Below are positions 6,093 to 6,916 of a stretch of 6,916 nucleotides of DNA, in pieces; the stretch's first letter is position 1; every line of letters starts with the position of its first letter. Under the pieces are notes generated by a model. It did no database searches, had not been told where the DNA came from, and saw nothing but the letters and a program-made list of their open reading frames with translations. The stretch is from positions 1-6,916 of the forward strand of contig CALKFX010000143.1 in NCBI GenBank assembly GCA_938084875.1, in the 5' to 3' direction. Origin of the DNA: an uncultured Flavobacteriales bacterium (GTDB lineage Bacteria > Bacteroidota > Bacteroidia > Flavobacteriales_D > Parvicellaceae). The position numbers were made by a program, and so were the translations under genes.

Positions 6093-6881
6093 ATGAAAAA
6101 AATACTATTAATTCTTATACTGAATATTCCTTTTTTAAATAATATTGCACAAGATCAAAACCCTTATTTAATTAGGATGCATGTTATTGAAATTGAGGGA
6201 AATACCAACGCTTTTATTCAAGCTAACAAAGACTATTATAAACCACTAGCTGTACAGGCCGTTAAAGACGGTAAGTGGGCTGGTTGGGCAATGTTTAGAT
6301 CGTTTTCTAAATCAAATGTTTTTGTATTTTTTCACCACTACAGTAGTCCAGAACAATACGCAAAAGGTGGAAGCATATGGGGCTCTGATATTGCAAAAAA
6401 ACTAGGCCTTGAAGCTCCTGATACTAGTAAATGGACTTGGAAATCATCAAGTGACAATGAACTTTGGCAGGTAAATGGAAGTATTCTTGATTTAGAACCA
6501 TCTAATTATATGGTTTTTAATAAGTTTAAATTTTCATATCCTGACAAACAAAAATTTATTGATAATAATAGAGCATGGGGAGAACTAGTTGTAAAACCTC
6601 AACTTGAAGATGTAAAAGGTTCCAACTGGGCTGTTGCAACCCTTATCACATCAGCTTCATACATCGATCAAGAATCAACTAAATTTAACGGGATATCCTT
6701 TGATGGGTTCGATTCTATTGAACAAATTTTACACCAAAGGTCTTATAAAGAAAATGGAGGAATGGCTGTAAATCCTAATTTTCAAAATTTTCAAAAATAT
6801 GTCTCCGAAAACGAATTAAGTGGTTTTAATACCGCAGTGTCAAGCTCAATTTATGAAGCCATAGATTCTTCATGGGATTAA
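6093..6881 (+). CDS. Secreted or periplasmic protein of unknown function with a probable internal two-fold repeat
   Basis: I do not recognise a named family with certainty. The 262-residue product starts with a signal peptide (MKKILLILILNIPFLNNIAQ, 1-20), so it should act outside the cytoplasm. The mature chain has two similar halves. Residues about 27-95 begin with a strand (YLIRMHVIEIEG), a helix (NAFIQANKDYYKPLAVQAV) and a second strand (WAGWAMFRS); residues about 140-215 repeat the order (VFNKFKFSYP, QKFIDNNRAWGELVVKPQL, NWAVATLIT). Aligned without gaps at an offset of 114, Phe41/155, Ile42/156, Asn45/159, Asp59/173, Lys61/175, Trp65/179 and Ala66/180 are identical. Strand-helix-strand units of this kind resemble dimeric ferredoxin-like (ABM/EthD-type) barrels, but that is inference from pattern only. 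Nine Trp residues are present. No Cys pair or clear catalytic motif is seen. The ATG at 6093 is set by the signal peptide. It is divergent from the SDR gene. Confidence 0.85.
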   Translation: MKKILLILILNIPFLNNIAQDQNPYLIRMHVIEIEGNTNAFIQANKDYYKPLAVQAVKDGKWAGWAMFRSFSKSNVFVFFHHYSSPEQYAKGGSIWGSDIAKKLGLEAPDTSKWTWKSSSDNELWQVNGSILDLEPSNYMVFNKFKFSYPDKQKFIDNNRAWGELVVKPQLEDVKGSNWAVATLITSASYIDQESTKFNGISFDGFDSIEQILHQRSYKENGGMAVNPNFQNFQKYVSENELSGFNTAVSSSIYEAIDSSWD

Positions 6882-6901
6882 CTAATTATAAACAAAAAAT
6901 T

Positions 6902-6916
6902 ATGAAATATATATAC
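6902..6916 (+). CDS. Possible start of a further gene, cut by the right edge
   Basis: An ATG lies 20 bp after the preceding stop, in the context AAAAAATTATGAAA, which closely matches the start contexts of the neighbouring genes. Only five codons (MKYIY) are visible, so no function can be given. If real, it would be cotranscribed with the secreted-protein gene. Confidence 0.3.

Overview
The window looks like chromosomal DNA of a low-GC marine-type Bacteroidota, most likely a Flavobacteriia member. The reasons are the strongly A+T-rich base composition, A-rich start contexts without Shine-Dalgarno motifs, a promoter-like TTG/TAnnTTTG pair of the Bacteroidota type, and the arrangement of a TamB-like gene divergent from tsaD followed by rsmE. 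No mobile element, integrase, CRISPR array or phage gene is visible.

Left half (1-3200), conserved housekeeping block. The 5' part of a tamB-like envelope-biogenesis gene runs leftward out of the window. Almost touching it, and divergent, is a compact rightward operon: tsaD (tRNA t6A synthesis), rsmE (16S rRNA m3U methylation) and an AI-2E-family multi-pass membrane protein, with gaps of 2 and 11 bp. Middle (3200-3400): a well-formed tRNA-Ser(GCU) gene with its own upstream promoter and a strong hairpin terminator 2 nt after its 3' end.

Right half (3446-6916), accessory-looking genes. Leftward are an extended SDR (dihydroflavonol reductase/aldehyde reductase-like) and, 42 bp downstream, a secreted purple-acid-phosphatase-like metallophosphoesterase; the two probably share a transcript. 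An A+T-rich divergent intergenic region of about 250 bp separates them from a rightward gene for a Trp-rich secreted protein of unknown function that appears to contain an internal two-fold repeat. A possible further start codon lies in the last 15 bases.

No clear new multi-gene system is visible. The points most worth a second look are the start of the tamB-like gene (no ATG/GTG/TTG in frame, with an A7 tract that could join it to another frame), a perfect 14-bp tandem duplication that duplicates the SDR start codon, the two-fold repeat in the unknown secreted protein, and the phosphatase, which lacks the metal-ligand tyrosine typical of purple acid phosphatases and carries a His cluster just after its signal peptide.
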